A program made the translations under genes and the position numbers. The notes under the pieces were generated by a model. It was not told the origin of the DNA. It saw only the letters and a list, made by a program, of their open reading frames with translations, and searched no databases. 64,000 nt of DNA. It comes from Rathayibacter sp. SW19 (GTDB lineage: Bacteria; Actinomycetota; Actinomycetes; Actinomycetales; Microbacteriaceae). Shown piece after piece: positions 17,377 through 26,477 of this stretch. The DNA is taken from assembly GCF_030866825.1 (NCBI RefSeq), contig NZ_CP133020.1, forward strand, positions 1,612,001 through 1,676,000, written 5' to 3'. The first letter of the stretch is position 1. Every line of letters begins with the position of its first letter.

Positions 17377-18171
17377 TCAGCGGTCGGGGAACGCGTGCGG
17401 CAGGCCGGTCAGCACCGCGTCGACACCCTCAAGGCGGCGTCGCTCGAGTGTGAGCGCGTTGAAGTCGCGATCCCGTCGCACGGCGCTGACGGCGGCCAGG
17501 AAGAGTTCGGCTGAGGTCGCAGGCAGCGGCGACACGTAGGCGGCGGCCTCCTGGGCGAGCTCTGCGGCAATGCCGTAACGCGCTGCTGGGGTCATCGCGC
17601 CGGCCTGCCGCAGAAAAGCGGCAATGCGCCGGGAGAGACGATCGGGCAGCTTGGCGACATCCGCAGTTCTTGCCCAGCCTGCTAGTGCCGGCGGGACACC
17701 GTAGACCGGTTGCACCACGTGCGGAACTCGCTCGTGCTGACTGTACGTGCCGGCCAGCAGATCGCCGAGGCGCTTCGAGCGCGGGCTGAGCAGGCCGACC
17801 AGCGCTGCGATGCCACCCAAGGTCAGGTACAGCTCGAGCACGCCGGTCAGCGCTCGGATGAATGCGTGCCGGGTTTGCGCGGCCCCGCCATCGTCGCGTA
17901 CGATCCTGGCGCCGACAGCGAGCTTGCCGAGCGACCGTCCACGGGTGAGGATCTCAACGCTCATCGGTGCGATCACCAGTGAAATCACCAGACTCGCGAT
18001 GACGAGCGCCGTGGTCAGCGACTGATCGCCCGATGCGTTCGCGACGAGCTGGATCAGCGCAAGCAGGGCGAGAAACAGACCGACGTAGACGATCCAGTCG
18101 ATTGCTGCGCCGGCGCCGCGCAACACGAAACCGGCCGGGCGCACGTCGAGGCCGACCGCCTCGCCGGTCAT
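17377..18171 (-). CDS. RDD-family membrane protein
   Basis: Protein of 264 aa with an RDD domain: VLRGAGAAIDWIVYVGLFLALLALI (Arg and Asp of the RDD signature in the first helix), two further membrane segments and GRSLGKLAVGARIVRDDGG. The C-terminal third is soluble and Ala/Arg-rich. Often encoded opposite a SpoIIM-type gene, as here, next to DUF58 and MoxR genes. ATG at 18171 (MTGEAVGLDVRP) fits family N-termini. A start at 18258 would overlap the promoter of the divergent gene. Confidence 0.75.
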   Translation of the reverse strand: MTGEAVGLDVRPAGFVLRGAGAAIDWIVYVGLFLALLALIQLVANASGDQSLTTALVIASLVISLVIAPMSVEILTRGRSLGKLAVGARIVRDDGGAAQTRHAFIRALTGVLELYLTLGGIAALVGLLSPRSKRLGDLLAGTYSQHERVPHVVQPVYGVPPALAGWARTADVAKLPDRLSRRIAAFLRQAGAMTPAARYGIAAELAQEAAAYVSPLPATSAELFLAAVSAVRRDRDFNALTLERRRLEGVDAVLTGLPHAFPDR

Positions 18172-18253
18172 CAGCTCTGAGTCTCTGTCATCCTCGAGCG
18201 CCGCGGTAACACCCCATGGCGCTGCTGCGCTGGGGCTGCGGGCCATCATGGCT

Positions 18254-18259
18254 ATCATC
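18254..18259 (+). promoter_or_regulatory. Candidate -10 box of a leaderless SpoIIM-family gene
   Basis: TATCAT ends 7 nt before the ATG at 18267. If used, the transcript would start at the ATG. It also argues against the longer RDD start at 18258. Confidence 0.4.
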
Positions 18260-18266
18260 TAAGCAG

Positions 18267-19262
18267 ATGGATGTCGACGCGTACACGGCCGCACACCGTG
18301 ATGATTGGGACCGGCTGGACGCCCTCGCGCGACAGCGGTCGTTTTCCGGCGTTGCGGCCGACGAGCTAATCGACCGCTACCAGTCCGGGGCGACCCAGTT
18401 GTCCACGCTGAAGACCTCTGCGGGCTCGACCGTGCAGGGCGATCGACTGTCGATCGCGCTCTCGCGCGCGCGGCAGCGCTTCACCGGCACACGCAGCAAC
18501 GTACTGTCGCAATTGCCGCGGTTCTTTGTGCGCCAACTGCCCGCGGCGCTGTATCGACTGCGCTGGCTCACCCTGGCCGTGGCCGTTGCCTCGGCGATCA
18601 TCGCCGGGCTCTACGCCTGGTGGGCGCTCAGCAACCCGAGCGTGCTCGCCAATTTCGGTTCGGATGCCCAACTCCGGCAACTCGTCGACCACCAGTTCGT
18701 CGACTACTACTCCGAAAATCCTGCCGCATCGTTCACCGGCCAGGTCTGGACAAACAACGCGTGGATAGCCGCGCAGTGCATCGCATTCGGCATTCTCGGC
18801 GTGTACGTGCCCGTCGTGGTGCTGCAGAACGCGCAGAACATCGGCGTCACCGGCGCCGTCATGTTCGCGTACGACAAAGGCGACGTGTTCTTTCAGTACA
18901 TCGCACCCCACGGGATGCTGGAACTCACGTCGATTTTCGTAGCGGCGGCGGCGGGCATCCGCATTTTCTGGGCGTGGATAGCGCCGGGCGCCCGAACGCG
19001 CGGGCAGGCCCTTGCCGAAGATGGCCGGGCGCTGTTCACCGTGGCGATCGGGTTGGTCATGACCCTGTTCGTCTCCGGGATCATCGAAGGGTTTGTCACA
19101 CCGTCATCGCTGCCGTGGCCGATCAAGATCGGGATCGGCGCGCTGGCGCTCGCGGCGTTCTTGTTCTACATGCTGTTCGTCGGCGGCCGGGCGTCACGGG
19201 CGGGCGAGACCGGCGACCTCGGAGAGTTCGAGGCCGGCGCCCGCCGCATCATCGCCGGTTGA
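18267..19262 (+). CDS. Stage II sporulation protein M family (DUF95) membrane protein
   Basis: Membrane protein of 331 aa, of the SpoIIM/DUF95 family. A soluble N-terminal segment (DVDAYTAAHRDDWDRLDALA) is followed by about five to six membrane segments, with SENPAASFTGQVWTNNAWIA and the loop FFQYIAPHGMLEL typical of the family. The function in non-sporulating bacteria is not known. In actinobacteria it is usually paired with RDD, DUF58 and MoxR genes, as in this window. Confidence 0.8.
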   Translation: MDVDAYTAAHRDDWDRLDALARQRSFSGVAADELIDRYQSGATQLSTLKTSAGSTVQGDRLSIALSRARQRFTGTRSNVLSQLPRFFVRQLPAALYRLRWLTLAVAVASAIIAGLYAWWALSNPSVLANFGSDAQLRQLVDHQFVDYYSENPAASFTGQVWTNNAWIAAQCIAFGILGVYVPVVVLQNAQNIGVTGAVMFAYDKGDVFFQYIAPHGMLELTSIFVAAAAGIRIFWAWIAPGARTRGQALAEDGRALFTVAIGLVMTLFVSGIIEGFVTPSSLPWPIKIGIGALALAAFLFYMLFVGGRASRAGETGDLGEFEAGARRIIAG

Positions 19263-19580
19263 CCGCGCCGACCGCCGTCAGCAGCGCCCGCAGCCGTGCC
19301 CGCCGCCCCGCACAGTGGCCGAGTGCGTCCAAGTGGCCGGTCTGGGTCTGATTTGGTGGGTGATAACGGCCACCTGGCCGCGCTTGGCGAATCAGCCGAC
19401 GGCATCCGGGGGCGGGAGAAGGAGGGAGAGGGTGGGCATCGGGCGGAGAGGGGAGCGCACACAAAAAGACGGAGATTTTGGCTGACCCGCCGGTAGCGGA
19501 TGCTGCCACTTGGCGTGTCGCCGAGAATCTCCGTCTTTTTGGTTCGCGCGCGGTTGTTCAGCGCATGGGCCGGCGGGCCG
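19263..19580. other. Convergent intergenic region with palindromic repeat
   Basis: About 318 bp between the 3' ends of the SpoIIM-family gene and the aquaporin gene. It contains palindromic repeat copy 6. The first 190 bp show no gene or clear signal. Confidence 0.6.
19462..19541. repeat. Palindromic repeat copy 6 (variant arms)
   Basis: Arms CAAAAAGACGGAGATTTT (19462-19479) and AGAATCTCCGTCTTTTTG (19524-19541) differ from the family core by an A/T change mirrored on both sides (AAAAGACGGA and TCCGTCTTTT). Paired changes imply selection for base pairing. It lies between two convergent gene ends. Confidence 0.8.
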
Positions 19581-20342
19581 TCAGGCCTTCTTAGTGCCCT
19601 CGAACAGGCCCTTGAAGGTCGCGCCGGCGATGATCGCGCCGACGATCGGGGCGACGACGGTCGCCCAGACCTGGGCGAAGGCATCAGGACCGCCGTAGAT
19701 CGCCGTGGCGATCGCACGTGCCGGGTTGAACGAGGCGTTCGAGACCGGGATGGCGATGAGTGCGAGCAGTGTCAGGGCGAGGCCGATCGCGAGCGGGGCG
19801 AATCCCTTGGGGGCGCCGTCGCTGGTCACGCCGATGATCACCCAGAGGAAGACGGCGGTCGTGATGATTTCGATCAGGAGCACGGCCACCAGGCTGTAGT
19901 GCCCGGGGGAGATGTTGTCGAAACCGGTTGATGCACCCGCGAACTGCTTCGTCAGGTTGAGGTCCTTGCCGCCTGCGAGGATTGCCAGCAGCAGGCTCGA
20001 CGCGATAATACCGCCGATGAGCTGCGCGACGATGTAGCCGCCGACGTCCTTCCAGGAGAAGCGTCCTGCGACGGCGAGCCCGATCGTCACGGCGGGGTTG
20101 AAGTGCGCCCCGGAGATGTGACCGAGACCGTATGCCCCGACGACGACGGTCAAACCCAGGGCGAGCGAGACGCCGACGAAACCCACGTTCAGCCCGCCGA
20201 CGCCCTTGTTGAACCCGGCCGCGAACAGCACGGTCCCGACGACGCCGAAGACCAGGATGAAGGTTCCGACGGCTTCGGCGGCCAGCCGGGAGCCGAACGT
20301 CGGGGTGAGTGTGGGGGCGGCAGCAGTGGATGCGTCAGCCAT
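19581..20342 (-). CDS. Aquaporin (MIP family)
   Basis: Channel protein of 253 aa with six membrane segments and both NPA boxes: GAHFNPAVTIGLAV and NASFNPARAIATAI. It most resembles AqpZ-type water channels, with Arg directly after the second NPA, but a glycerol facilitator role is not excluded by eye. The ATG at 20342 has GAAAGAGG upstream; the longer open frame is ignored. The N-terminal 20 residues are an Ala/Thr-rich cytosolic tail. It interrupts the RDD/SpoIIM/DUF58 neighbourhood, so it may be a later insertion. Confidence 0.85.
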   Translation of the reverse strand: MADASTAAAPTLTPTFGSRLAAEAVGTFILVFGVVGTVLFAAGFNKGVGGLNVGFVGVSLALGLTVVVGAYGLGHISGAHFNPAVTIGLAVAGRFSWKDVGGYIVAQLIGGIIASSLLLAILAGGKDLNLTKQFAGASTGFDNISPGHYSLVAVLLIEIITTAVFLWVIIGVTSDGAPKGFAPLAIGLALTLLALIAIPVSNASFNPARAIATAIYGGPDAFAQVWATVVAPIVGAIIAGATFKGLFEGTKKA

Positions 20343-20369
20343 GACCTCTTCTTTCGTAGATGCGAGAAG

Positions 20370-20399
20370 TGAGTACGCCGCAAACATGCGGTATGACAA
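20370..20399 (-). promoter_or_regulatory. Candidate promoter of the aquaporin gene
   Basis: On the minus strand TTGTCA (20399-20394) and TACTCA (20375-20370) are 18 bp apart. The leader would be about 20-25 nt. Confidence 0.4.
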
Positions 20400-20520
20400 C
20401 GACGTTATTGGATGCGGGCAGGTGTGCGTGCCTAATCGGCCCGTATGTCGCAATAACGCCGCCGCAACGCAGTCGAATAAGGCCTCCGCCGCAATGCGAC
20501 ACACGGCATTGACCGCGCAT

Positions 20521-21996
20521 TCACAGCCGACCGGCGGCTTTCAAGGCGAGGTAGCGGTCTGCGACGGCGGGCGGCAACTCTGCTGGCGCGCCGGTGACGA
20601 TCTCCGCACCGAGCTGCCGGATGGCGCCCCCGACACGTGCACTGTCGAGCAGCGCCCGTTCCGCTGCGGCCGCTCGGTAGACCTGTTCCCTGTCGTCACG
20701 TTCGGATGCTGCGGCCAGCACCCCGGGATCGGTAACGGATGCGACCAGAACCGTGTGCCTCTTCGTCAGCTGCGGCAGCACCGACAGCAGCCCCTCGCTC
20801 GCCCCCGGCGCCTCGGCAGCGGTCAACAGCACGACCAGGGCCCGATGACTGGTCACCGCGCGCACCTGTGCGGGCACGGCGGTCCAGTCCATTTCGATCA
20901 GCTCGGGGTCGATCCCCGCCATCACGTCGACCATGCGGGAGAGCAACGTCGCACCAGTGGCACCCTGCACGCGCCCGCGCACCCGCCGGTCGTAGGCCAG
21001 CAAGTCGACGCGGTCACCGGCACGCGAGGCGAGCGCTGCCAGCAGCAGCGCGGCTTCGAACGCTGTGTCGATGCGGGGTTCGTCGTCGATGCGCGCGGCG
21101 GAGGTGCGACTCGTGTCGATCAGGATGACGACGCGGCGGTCACGCTCGGGGCGCCAGGTGCGCACCATGAGCTTCGAGTCCGCAGCGGAGTTCGGGTCGG
21201 TGCGGCGCGCCGTCGCTCGCCAGTCGATCGAGCGCACGTCGTCGCCGCGCACGTACTCGCGCAACGAGTCGAACTCCGTGCCCTGCCCGCGGATCATGAC
21301 GCTCGTGCGTCCATCGAGCTCACGCAGCCGCGCCAAACGGGACGGCAGGTGTTTGCGCGAGAGGAACGGCGGCAGCACACGGATGCGCGCGGGCGCTGCC
21401 AGCGTCGCCTGTCGGGACCAGAGGCGCAGCGGCCCTGCCGACCTAATCGTCACCTGGGCGACCCGACGTTCGCCGCGGCGCACCGGCGTCAGCGTGAGCG
21501 AAACGAGGCGTCGTTCACCGGGCGGAATCTGCACCGGCAGTCGCGTCGACGACGCGCCTGCGGACGGCTGCCAGGCGTCGCGGATGCGTGCGCGCAGCAT
21601 CCGCGAACCGACGTTCGTCACATAGAGCAGGCTCGTCACGCTCTCGCCGAGCCGCACCCGTGCAGGAAGCTCTCGGTCGAAGGCGACGGCGCGCGGCGAC
21701 GCTGCGACGATCAGGTCGATCGCCCCGAGCAGGCACGCGAGCGCCAACCAGCCGAGCAGCACGAGCGCGGCCGTGCCGGCATCCGCTCCGAATGCGACGA
21801 CCGGAACGATGCCGAGGCAGACCAGCGCAACAAAGCGGCCGCTGACGGTCACGGAGCGGTCGCCGCCCGTGCCCAACGCGGCGCCCCGCATTGTGCTGCC
21901 GCGTCCAATGTCGCCACGCCCGATGTCGCCGCGCCCGATGTCGCCGCGCATCGTGTTGCCCAGCATCGTATTGCGACACGGCGTGCTGCCGGCCAC
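20521..21996 (-). CDS. DUF58 domain protein (von Willebrand-like)
   Basis: Protein of about 491 aa. After a short repetitive N-terminus there are two membrane segments (FVALVCLGIVPVVAFG and AALVLLGWLALACLLG), a beta-rich middle and the DUF58 signature FDSLREYVRGDDVRSIDWRATAR. A vWA-like segment with VVILIDTSRTSA follows. DUF58 proteins work with MoxR ATPases, here encoded just upstream. Last gene of the DUF7847-DUF4129-DUF4350-moxR-DUF58 operon. The start is uncertain: GTG 21996, ATG 21966 and ATG 21951 are all possible and none has a clear ribosome site. Residues near the start repeat as RGDIGRGDIGRGDIG. Confidence 0.8.
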   Translation of the reverse strand: MAGSTPCRNTMLGNTMRGDIGRGDIGRGDIGRGSTMRGAALGTGGDRSVTVSGRFVALVCLGIVPVVAFGADAGTAALVLLGWLALACLLGAIDLIVAASPRAVAFDRELPARVRLGESVTSLLYVTNVGSRMLRARIRDAWQPSAGASSTRLPVQIPPGERRLVSLTLTPVRRGERRVAQVTIRSAGPLRLWSRQATLAAPARIRVLPPFLSRKHLPSRLARLRELDGRTSVMIRGQGTEFDSLREYVRGDDVRSIDWRATARRTDPNSAADSKLMVRTWRPERDRRVVILIDTSRTSAARIDDEPRIDTAFEAALLLAALASRAGDRVDLLAYDRRVRGRVQGATGATLLSRMVDVMAGIDPELIEMDWTAVPAQVRAVTSHRALVVLLTAAEAPGASEGLLSVLPQLTKRHTVLVASVTDPGVLAAASERDDREQVYRAAAAERALLDSARVGGAIRQLGAEIVTGAPAELPPAVADRYLALKAAGRL

Positions 21997-22012
21997 TGTG
22001 CCCGCGTGGCAC

Positions 22013-23023
22013 TCACAGCGGCACCTGCACCTGCTGCACGATCGAGCGCAGGATGGAGTCCGCCGAGACGCCCTCGAGTTCGGCTTCCGGCCGCAGTTGC
22101 AGGCGATGCCGCCACGCCGGCAGCACCATGGCCTGCACGTGGTCGGGGGTGATCCAGTCGTAGCCGCTGAGCCAGGCCCAAGCCTTTGCGGATGCCAGCA
22201 ACGCCGTCGACCCACGCGGACTGATCCCCAGCCGAACGGATGGACTATGCCGCGTCGCGCGCGCCAGATCGACGATGTAGGCCAGTACGTCCGCTCCTGC
22301 ACCGACGGATGCTGCCGCCTGCTGCGCCGCCGCAAGCTCGGCTGCCCCGAGCACTGCCGTCACACCGGCGCCGGCCAGGTCGCGAGGATTGAATCCGGCC
22401 GCGTGCCTGCGCAGGATCTCGAACTCGGCGTCGCGCTCGGGCAGGTCGAGGCTCAGCTTCAGCAGGAACCGGTCGAGCTGCGCCTCCGGCAGCGTGTACG
22501 TGCCTTCGTACTCGATCGGGTTCTGCGTCGCCGCGACGATGAACGGCTGCGGCAGCGGACGGGTGACGCCGTCCGCACTGACCTGCCGCTCTTCCATCGC
22601 CTCCAGCAGCGCCGACTGCGTCTTCGGCGGCGTGCGGTTGATCTCGTCTGCCAGCAGAATGTTCGTGAACACCGGCCCCTCGCGAAACTCGAACTCGCCG
22701 GCCTTGGCGTCGTAGATGAGCGAGCCGGTCACGTCGCCCGGCATCAGGTCCGGGGTGAACTGCAACCGCTTCGTCTGAAGGCTCAGCGCCTGGCTGAGTG
22801 CACGCACCAGGAGCGTTTTCGCGACGCCGGGGACACCCTCCAAGAGCACGTGACCGCGTGCCAGCAGGGCGATGATCAGACCCGTGATCGCACCGTCCTG
22901 ACCGACGACCGCCTTACCCACCTCAGTGCGCACCTGCGCGAGGGCGCCGCGCAACGGGTTCGGGACGGCTGGCGCTGGGGCGGCTGGCGTCGAGGTGGCT
23001 TGCGTCGGGGTGGGGTCTGTCAT
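22013..23023 (-). CDS. MoxR-family AAA+ ATPase
   Basis: Protein of 336 aa with the P-loop LLEGVPGVAKT, Walker B ILLADEINRTPPKTQSALLEAMEE, the sensor region VAATQNPIEYEGTYTLPEAQLDRF and the C-terminal lid. MoxR ATPases act as chaperones for partner vWA (DUF58) proteins, often in envelope stress or metal insertion. ATG at 23023 with GGAGAA upstream. It starts 4 bp after the DUF4350 stop, and DUF58 follows at once, consistent with one operon. Confidence 0.92.
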   Translation of the reverse strand: MTDPTPTQATSTPAAPAPAVPNPLRGALAQVRTEVGKAVVGQDGAITGLIIALLARGHVLLEGVPGVAKTLLVRALSQALSLQTKRLQFTPDLMPGDVTGSLIYDAKAGEFEFREGPVFTNILLADEINRTPPKTQSALLEAMEERQVSADGVTRPLPQPFIVAATQNPIEYEGTYTLPEAQLDRFLLKLSLDLPERDAEFEILRRHAAGFNPRDLAGAGVTAVLGAAELAAAQQAAASVGAGADVLAYIVDLARATRHSPSVRLGISPRGSTALLASAKAWAWLSGYDWITPDHVQAMVLPAWRHRLQLRPEAELEGVSADSILRSIVQQVQVPL

Positions 23024-23027
23024 GGGT

Positions 23028-24299
23028 TTATTCTCCCGTGCTCGATCGATCGGGGCGGTTGTCGGATTCCGGATGCGCGGCACCACGTGTCTCTGCCGCG
23101 ACCGCGTCTTCCAGCCGGCGCAGTTGTCCGGACAGCCGCATGAGTTCGGTGTCGGATCGCGGTTCCGCGTACAGCAGCACGTCGCGCACCGGGAATGCGT
23201 CGACGTGGGTCAGGGCGGCGGCGGCATCCGCAATTTCGGTTGTTGTTGCCGTGTGCGGGAGCCCCAAGCGGGCGGCGATCCGGCCGGCAGCGCCGATGCG
23301 CAGGGCATCGAGTGCTCGCAGCCGGGCGGAGGAGCGTTGATACAGCCGAGCGCGGCCCTCCATGGTCTCTTCCGCGCGCACGACGACGGGGAGATTCTCG
23401 ATCACGAGCGGGCCGAATCGGCGCCCGCGCCACACGGCGGCAGAGATCGCTGCGGCGATCATCAGTAGCACTGCGGGCGTGACCCAGCCCGGCGTCAGCA
23501 CGCCGAGGCTCGGCGGGCCGGTCGCGTCAACGTCGGCCAGGGTCGGCAAATACCAGACGAGCGTGTCGCGTGAGCCGAGCAGGTTCAACGCGAGGGCGGC
23601 GTTGCCGTCGCGCAGCACATTCTGGTTGTCGAACACGCTCGTCGACCCGATGACCCACTGGGCGTGACCGGTGCCATCCGCTCTGGCGCCATCGAGTCCT
23701 GCCAGGGCGAATTCTCCATCTGAGGTCGGAAAGCAGCCGGTGTAGGCACTGTTCAGCACCCGATAGACGGCCTGCGGAGGCGAAATACGCCCGGCCTTGA
23801 CCGCTGCCGGCAACGAGCAATGCGCGAGCGGCGCAGTTGCCGCGGATTTCGGGGCACCGGCCGCGGTGACGGCGGGTGACAGCGTGTGAAGGGCGGTGAA
23901 GCCGGGCCGCACGAGCACCGTCGTCGTTGCGAGGTTGTCGAGGGTGCGCAGCTTTTGAGCGCTGAGGTAAGCATTCGGATCGTAGATCAGGATGGTGCTG
24001 TCTGACGCCGAGCGCACGGCCGCAGCCGCTTGGGCCAGTGTGCTTGCCGTGACGACGTGCACGCCTTGCTGCCGGAGCACGTTGGCAACGGCCATCCCGC
24101 CGGTTGGCGCCGGATTGTCCGCGCCGAGCGCCGGCCCTGCAGCCCGCTCGGTGCCGCTCAGCAGGAACGCACCGATCGCAGTGGCCAGCCCGATCACCAC
24201 GAGGATGATCCAGAACCGTGCGCGACGCGACCGGCCGCGCAGCGTCGGAGACAGCGAAATCGCCGGGCTCGCGATCGCGGGGCTCGCGGGCGCGGTCAT
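23028..24299 (-). CDS. DUF4350 family membrane protein
   Basis: Protein of 423 aa with an N-terminal membrane segment (FWIILVVIGLATAIGAFLL), an extracellular domain with ADNPAPTGGMAVANVLRQQGV and LIYDPNAYLS typical of DUF4350, and a second membrane segment near residue 290 (PAVLLMIAAAISAAVW). A cytosolic C-terminal domain follows. Function unknown; always in the MoxR/DUF58 operon type. ATGA overlap with the upstream DUF4129 gene. Confidence 0.82.
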   Translation of the reverse strand: MTAPASPAIASPAISLSPTLRGRSRRARFWIILVVIGLATAIGAFLLSGTERAAGPALGADNPAPTGGMAVANVLRQQGVHVVTASTLAQAAAAVRSASDSTILIYDPNAYLSAQKLRTLDNLATTTVLVRPGFTALHTLSPAVTAAGAPKSAATAPLAHCSLPAAVKAGRISPPQAVYRVLNSAYTGCFPTSDGEFALAGLDGARADGTGHAQWVIGSTSVFDNQNVLRDGNAALALNLLGSRDTLVWYLPTLADVDATGPPSLGVLTPGWVTPAVLLMIAAAISAAVWRGRRFGPLVIENLPVVVRAEETMEGRARLYQRSSARLRALDALRIGAAGRIAARLGLPHTATTTEIADAAAALTHVDAFPVRDVLLYAEPRSDTELMRLSGQLRRLEDAVAAETRGAAHPESDNRPDRSSTGE

Positions 24300-24982
24300 G
24301 GCACGGCCTGAACGGATTGCAGCTGTGCGAGGTTCTGCGGATGCGCTGCGTTCAGTCGCGCGTCGAGCTCGCGCAATTGCTCGTAATCCTGGGCGGTGCC
24401 TGGCTGCCCGAGGTAGCGCACGCTGTCGAAGATGCTCGCGCCGCTGGCCAACGGTTCGCGCAATTCGGGAAAGGCGTCCGCGGCGCGGGCGGCGACCTCG
24501 TGCGCGGTCGTGCCCGGCTGCACGGCAACGATGGTGCGCTCTGCGAGCCCGCGCGTGATCGCCCGGAACACACCGATGACCGCTTCGCGCCACAGCCCGG
24601 CCCGGGCGGACGCGGCGGCGGCTGAGCGCAGTTCGGCCGCCGTGCGCGCATCGTCTGGGTCGAGAACCGCGTGATCCTGCGCGCCACGCCGGTTGAGCCG
24701 GGGGACGCCGAAGACGATCAGCGCACCGGCAGCGAGGCAGACCAGCACGACGATGCCGACGATCGCGAACGTGCTGGTGACGCCGGATCCCTGTGCGAAC
24801 AGTGAGGCAAGCCAGTTTTGTATGGCCTGCGCTGCGAGGTCGAGCCAGGTCGGCTTCGCCGCCTGGTAGGCCGGGTTGCTCAGCTCCTTGACGAGCAGGT
24901 CGTGCGCGTGCGGCGCATCCGGATCGACGGGAACGCCGGTGGCCGAGCCGACGACCGTGAACAGGGTGCCGAGTGCGCTCAT
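24296..24982 (-). CDS. DUF4129 domain protein
   Basis: Protein of 228 aa with one membrane segment (STFAIVGIVVLVCLAAGALIVFG, about residues 60-82). The C-terminal DUF4129 domain contains RAGLWREAVIGVFRAITRGLAER and PGTTAHEVAARAADAFPELRE. It belongs to the MoxR operon; function unknown. ATG at 24982, with ATGA overlaps on both sides. The open frame upstream of this start is a shadow of the neighbouring gene. Confidence 0.85.
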   Translation of the reverse strand: MSALGTLFTVVGSATGVPVDPDAPHAHDLLVKELSNPAYQAAKPTWLDLAAQAIQNWLASLFAQGSGVTSTFAIVGIVVLVCLAAGALIVFGVPRLNRRGAQDHAVLDPDDARTAAELRSAAAASARAGLWREAVIGVFRAITRGLAERTIVAVQPGTTAHEVAARAADAFPELREPLASGASIFDSVRYLGQPGTAQDYEQLRELDARLNAAHPQNLAQLQSVQAVP

Positions 24983-26301
24983 GCGAACGGAGGTGCCGCC
25001 GGGCCGGGCCCGCCGAACGGGTACTGTGCGGATGACGCGGCCGAAGCGGTGAACGAGGATGGTGCCGCGAACGGGTTCTGCGCACCGACCGTGCCGACCT
25101 GACGGTTCTCGACGAAACGCTGCAACGTGAGTTCCAAGCCCTCTTTGCGCATCCGCAGGTCGATGTAGATCAGCGCGGTCACGGCAGATTGCACGATCGA
25201 GGTGATCGAACTGATCACGAGGCTGATCAGGATGGTGACCAGATAGGAGACCGCGATCAGCACGATCGACGCGGCGATTCCACCGGTCGAGTCCGTGCCC
25301 GTTGGTGCGACGAGCACGAGCACGAACGAGAACACGATCGAAATGGCTCCGGAGACCACCTGGCTGGCGATGTTCAAGATGACGGCCATCAGCGCCTGAA
25401 CGCCGAACGTGCGCCAGAAGTAGCCCTGCGTGAGCGACCAGGAACGGCCGATCGACGCGCGGATCGACGCGCGCTCGAGCACGATCACACTGGGCACAAG
25501 CGAAATCTTCGTGCCGATCCAGACGGCGAGCACGGCGAGCCCGAGAAAGGCGAGAATACCCACGATCACGCCCGTGGCGATCCCCGCCGGGCCGAGAAGC
25601 ACGAGGCCGGTGACGATACCGCCCAGCACGGCGGCCACAACGAGCACCGCAGCGGCGATCAGCAGTACCCACGCGATCAGCGCCCAGCGTCGCCCGACGA
25701 TGCCGCGCCAGAGCGCCCGCATCGACAGTTTCTCGCCGACGGTGCCGCGGGCGACCTCGTTCACGATCACGCCCTGCAGGAGAGCCGAGCCGATCAGGCT
25801 CAACATGACCGGCACCAGGGCCGACAGCGCGATTGACACAATCGCTCCGGCCGTCACAGCGTCGCGGTCGGCCGCACTCGCCATGTCGATGCGGCCGACC
25901 GCGAGTGCGACGGCTGCTCCGACGACCAGCAACGACGCGATAACCATGACGGCCTGGATCAGAAGCGCACTGCCGAATGTCGGCTTCGGGTTGCGACGCA
26001 ACACTTGGAACGGCGCGCCCATCAGCGTGCCGAAACTGAGCGGCCGCAACGGGATCAGGCCGGGCTTCGGTGGCGGAGTCCAGCCGCCCGGCGCGCCGGA
26101 ACCCGGCTGTGGACCGTACCCCGGTGGTGGCGGCCCGTACCCCGGTGGCGGTGGAGCGTATCCGGGTGGCGGCCCGTACCCGGGTGGTGGCGGTGGATAG
26201 CCGGCCGGTGGGGGCGCATTCGGTGGCTGTGGTGTGTTCCCGCCGAAGCGGGGTGCGTTGGCCGGGTCGTCCGGGGCTTGCCAGCTTTGGTCGTCGGTCA
26301 C
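24979..26301 (-). CDS. DUF7847/GDPD-membrane-domain-like multi-pass protein
   Basis: Protein of 440 aa. The first 85 residues are a Pro/Gly/Tyr-rich tail with PPPPPGYGPPPGYAPPPPGY repeats. This is followed by PLRPLSFGTLMGAPFQVLRRNPKPTFG and about six membrane segments, as in the glycerophosphoryl-diester phosphodiesterase membrane-domain family. No catalytic phosphodiesterase domain is present. First gene of the DUF4129-DUF4350-moxR-DUF58 operon. GTG start at 26301 with GAGAGGG upstream; divergent from mtrA. Confidence 0.75.
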   Translation of the reverse strand: MTDDQSWQAPDDPANAPRFGGNTPQPPNAPPPAGYPPPPPGYGPPPGYAPPPPGYGPPPPGYGPQPGSGAPGGWTPPPKPGLIPLRPLSFGTLMGAPFQVLRRNPKPTFGSALLIQAVMVIASLLVVGAAVALAVGRIDMASAADRDAVTAGAIVSIALSALVPVMLSLIGSALLQGVIVNEVARGTVGEKLSMRALWRGIVGRRWALIAWVLLIAAAVLVVAAVLGGIVTGLVLLGPAGIATGVIVGILAFLGLAVLAVWIGTKISLVPSVIVLERASIRASIGRSWSLTQGYFWRTFGVQALMAVILNIASQVVSGAISIVFSFVLVLVAPTGTDSTGGIAASIVLIAVSYLVTILISLVISSITSIVQSAVTALIYIDLRMRKEGLELTLQRFVENRQVGTVGAQNPFAAPSSFTASAASSAQYPFGGPGPAAPPFA

Positions 26302-26477
26302 CTCAGCCCTCTCTTCGCGGGCGTCTCACACTCGCGTTATCAGATCAATGCTGGCATATCGTGACGCCCGTTGGGGGTGCTCTGGGCCGCTCCCAGACAG
26401 TCTCGACTACTCTTATGCCAGAAGTTCGATGGTTCGTGCCACCCGAGTCGCACGAACCCTGCCATGAAGTTGGGACT

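Noticed and set aside
24983..25672. N-terminal extension of the DUF4129 protein
   Set aside because: The extended frame is Arg/His-rich shadow of the DUF7847 gene; the MSALG start with ATGA overlap fits the family.
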